Below, piece after piece: positions 15,674 to 17,337 of a stretch of DNA of 17,337 nucleotides (position 1 is the first letter of the stretch; each line of letters begins with the position of its first letter). The notes under the pieces are model-generated. The model was not told the origin of the DNA. It did no database searches and was given only the letters and a program-made list of their open reading frames with translations. Made by a program: the position numbers and the translations under genes. Source of the stretch: Faecalibacterium sp. UBA1360. GTDB taxonomy: Bacteria; Bacillota; Clostridia; Oscillospirales; Ruminococcaceae. The stretch spans positions 1-17,337 of the forward strand of contig DBRU01000118.1 in assembly GCA_002306375.1 (NCBI GenBank), given 5' to 3'.

Positions 15674-16598
15674 GGTTTTCCTTCCTCACCCATTCGATGG
15701 TTTTTCGTATCCCCTCTTCAAAGCCGGTGGCCGGCACAAAGCCGGTGTCCCGGGTCAGGGGGGCGATGTCCGCTTGCAGGTGCATGACCTGCCGGGGGGC
15801 GTAGGGCACCTGCCCGAAGCCCAGGGGCAGCGCGGGGTCGATGGCGTCCCGCAAAGCCTGGATGTAGTCTTTGAGCGGCCGGGCCTGCCCGCTGCCCAGG
15901 GGGTAGACCGCCCCGTTCCGGCCCCGCTGCGCCATACGGACAAAGGCGTCGGCCGCGTCGTCGGCAAACAGATAGTCCCACCGCTGTTGCCCCGCCGTCA
16001 GCGCCGGGCACCACCCGGCCAGCAGGGCGCGGATGGCGCCCGAGATCATGGTGGCCGGGCCGTCGTGGGGTCCGTAGACCGACAGCACCCGCGCCCACAC
16101 ATGGTCCACGCCCAGGGCCGCGGCCTCAGTGCGGCTCATGAGCCCGGCGCACAGCTTGGCCATGCCGTAGCCGTTTTCGGGGTTGGCGGGAGTATCGGGG
16201 CGCAGCAGGCCTTCCACCCGGCCGTACTCAGCCTGGCTGCCCGCGCCCACAAAGACCCGGCAGCCCAGGGCCGCAGCGGCGCGCACCGCGTCGATGGTAT
16301 AGCGGATGTTGTCGATCTGGGCGGGCATATCGTTGCGCCCCGCCCCGATGGTGTGGGCCCAGGCAAGGTGGAAAAAGGCGTCGGCCCGCCCCACCCTGCC
16401 GGGCAAAGCGGCATAGTCGGCGGCGTCGCAGTCCACCTTGCGCAGCCGGTCGTCCTCGGGCAAAGCGGCGGCCCGGGGGCTGCCGGGGCGGCAGACCGCG
16501 TACACGGTCAGGCCCCGGTCCAGCAAAGCGCGGCACAGCGCCGTTCCGATGGCCCCGGTGGGGCCGGTGACCACGGCGGTTTTCAGCGTACGTTCCAT
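15666..16598 (-). CDS. NAD(P)-dependent sugar epimerase/dehydratase (extended SDR)
   Basis: A 310-aa extended short-chain dehydrogenase. The Rossmann dinucleotide motif TGPTGAIG lies at 11-18, the catalytic triad candidates are Ser121 (GAGSQAEYG) and YxxxK at Tyr144/Lys148 (YGMAK), and an RVLSVYGP stretch typical of nucleotide-sugar epimerases follows. ATG at 16598 has GGAAGGA a few nt upstream, inside a short GGAAGG/CCTTCC inverted repeat. It sits 13 nt after a ThDP enzyme and overlaps a glycosyltransferase, so it should modify a nucleotide sugar for the same surface glycan. With the ThDP enzyme it recalls the YerE/YerF pair of yersiniose synthesis, where YerF reduces a ketone on a branched-chain CDP-sugar; this is a suggestion only. 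Epimerase or 4-ketoreductase roles are also possible. Confidence 0.85.
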   Translation of the reverse strand: MERTLKTAVVTGPTGAIGTALCRALLDRGLTVYAVCRPGSPRAAALPEDDRLRKVDCDAADYAALPGRVGRADAFFHLAWAHTIGAGRNDMPAQIDNIRYTIDAVRAAAALGCRVFVGAGSQAEYGRVEGLLRPDTPANPENGYGMAKLCAGLMSRTEAAALGVDHVWARVLSVYGPHDGPATMISGAIRALLAGWCPALTAGQQRWDYLFADDAADAFVRMAQRGRNGAVYPLGSGQARPLKDYIQALRDAIDPALPLGFGQVPYAPRQVMHLQADIAPLTRDTGFVPATGFEEGIRKTIEWVRKENHG

Positions 16599-16611
16599 GG
16601 AAGGTCCTTCC

Positions 16612-17337
16612 TTATTCTTCCGGCATCAGGGGGATGAACATGTTGCGCTCCAGCTCTTCCCTGGGCAGGAAGGGGGCCAGGTCCTCCAGCGGGGGGCTGA
16701 CCAGCGTGCCGTCGGGCAAGCGCTTGGTGCTGCTCTTGGGCTCCCAGACCTGTTTGGTGTCGGTAAAGATCTCGCAGAAAACGGGGCCGTCCATTTCCAG
16801 GGCCTTGTCCACCGCCTGCTTCATCCCGGCGTTGGAGGACGCGCACAGGTAGGGGTAGCCGAAGGCCCGGGCCAGCTTGCCGTATTCGGGGAAGGAAAGG
16901 TCCCCCGACTCGGGCCCGATGCCCACCTTGCAGTGCTCGCTGAACAGGTTGGTCTGGGTGATGCGGATGGAGTGGTACCCGCCGTTGTTGATCAAAAAGA
17001 TCTTGACGGGCAGGCGGTTGGTCAGGATCGTCTGCAATTCCTGCAGGTTCATCATGATCGAGCCGTCCCCTTCCAGGCAGATGGTGGTGCGGCGGCCCCC
17101 GCCGATGCAGGTGCCGATGGCCGCGGGCAGGCCGTAGCCCATGCTGGCCACGGCGCTGTTGTTGGCCATGCGGCTGCCCTTTTGGATGACGTACGCCTGG
17201 TTGCCCACCACGCAGCAGGCGCCGTTGGACACGGCGGTCAGGCTGTTTTCGGGCAGGCGGCTGCTGAGATAGCGCACAAAGGCGTAGACGTTGGCGGTGG
17301 AGCCGTTTTCTTCCCACTGGCGGGGCAGCACGGCGGG
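16612..17337 (-). CDS. Acetolactate synthase-like ThDP enzyme, C-terminal part (cut by window edge)
   Basis: The last ~241 residues of a thiamine-diphosphate enzyme; the start lies beyond 17337. The visible part is the ThDP-binding C-terminal domain, with the diphosphate/metal motif beginning GDGS and ending NN about 30 residues later (EGDGSIMM ... INNGGY), and the MGYGLPAAIG stretch that precedes it in acetolactate synthase relatives. Beside sugar-modifying and glycosyltransferase genes it is unlikely to serve branched-chain amino acid synthesis. YerE-type enzymes that add a two-carbon unit to a CDP-keto-sugar, or phosphonopyruvate/sulfopyruvate decarboxylase-like enzymes, fit better (inference). 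It is the most upstream gene of the operon that is visible here. The first Val codon in view (17331) is not claimed as a start. Confidence 0.85.
   Translation of the reverse strand, partial: PAVLPRQWEENGSTANVYAFVRYLSSRLPENSLTAVSNGACCVVGNQAYVIQKGSRMANNSAVASMGYGLPAAIGTCIGGGRRTTICLEGDGSIMMNLQELQTILTNRLPVKIFLINNGGYHSIRITQTNLFSEHCKVGIGPESGDLSFPEYGKLARAFGYPYLCASSNAGMKQAVDKALEMDGPVFCEIFTDTKQVWEPKSSTKRLPDGTLVSPPLEDLAPFLPREELERNMFIPLMPEE

Noticed and set aside
15672..16637. Plus-strand open frame opposite the SDR gene
   Set aside because: Antisense shadow of an SDR with intact Rossmann and YxxxK motifs.

Overview
The window looks like a chromosomal segment of a GC-rich Gram-positive anaerobe of the Clostridia, most likely an Oscillospiraceae/Ruminococcaceae gut bacterium of the Faecalibacterium/Gemmiger/Subdoligranulum type. 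The reasons are strongly GC-biased codon use in most genes, AGGAGG-type ribosome sites, sigma-A-type promoters, an MsmK-type sugar ATPase, a fructose PTS enzyme, and a DUF4956-CotH-VTC operon. The genus is inferred from gene content and composition only.

Left part (1-5.7 kb): a terminator of an off-window gene; a minus-strand two-TM protein of unknown function; a minus-strand AraC regulator; and, divergent from it across a short AT-rich regulatory gap, a plus-strand MsmK/UgpC-type sugar ABC ATPase with no permease or binding protein beside it. A complete fructose-type PTS EIIABC follows. These are sugar-uptake functions.

Middle part (about 5.7-8.8 kb): a distinctly AT-richer block, probably horizontally acquired, carrying a compact restriction-modification-like operon with its own promoter. 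It encodes a 78-aa XRE regulator, an EcoRI-family adenine methyltransferase and a DUF262-HNH nuclease, and ends in a strong bidirectional terminator. The methyltransferase gene has a perfect (AG)10 tract near its 3' end. The three reading frames downstream of the tract each lead to a separate version of the family's C-terminal R-I-x-I-(K/R)-R tail: two short tails side by side in different frames, and a third, longer alternative C-terminus that runs into the nuclease start. This looks like a phase-variable, multi-state methyltransferase and is the main discovery candidate.

Right part (8.9-17.3 kb), all minus strand: (i) a translationally coupled operon for a DUF4956 membrane protein, a secreted lamin-tail/CotH-kinase protein and a VTC-domain polyphosphate polymerase-like protein, read from a clear promoter through a roughly 225-nt leader containing large inverted repeats; (ii) a surface-polysaccharide operon running in from beyond the right edge: a ThDP enzyme (partial), an SDR sugar epimerase/reductase, a GtrB-like polyprenyl-phosphate glycosyltransferase and a multi-TM GT-C-like protein, closed by a terminator.

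No tRNA, rRNA, CRISPR array, integrase or transposase was seen.
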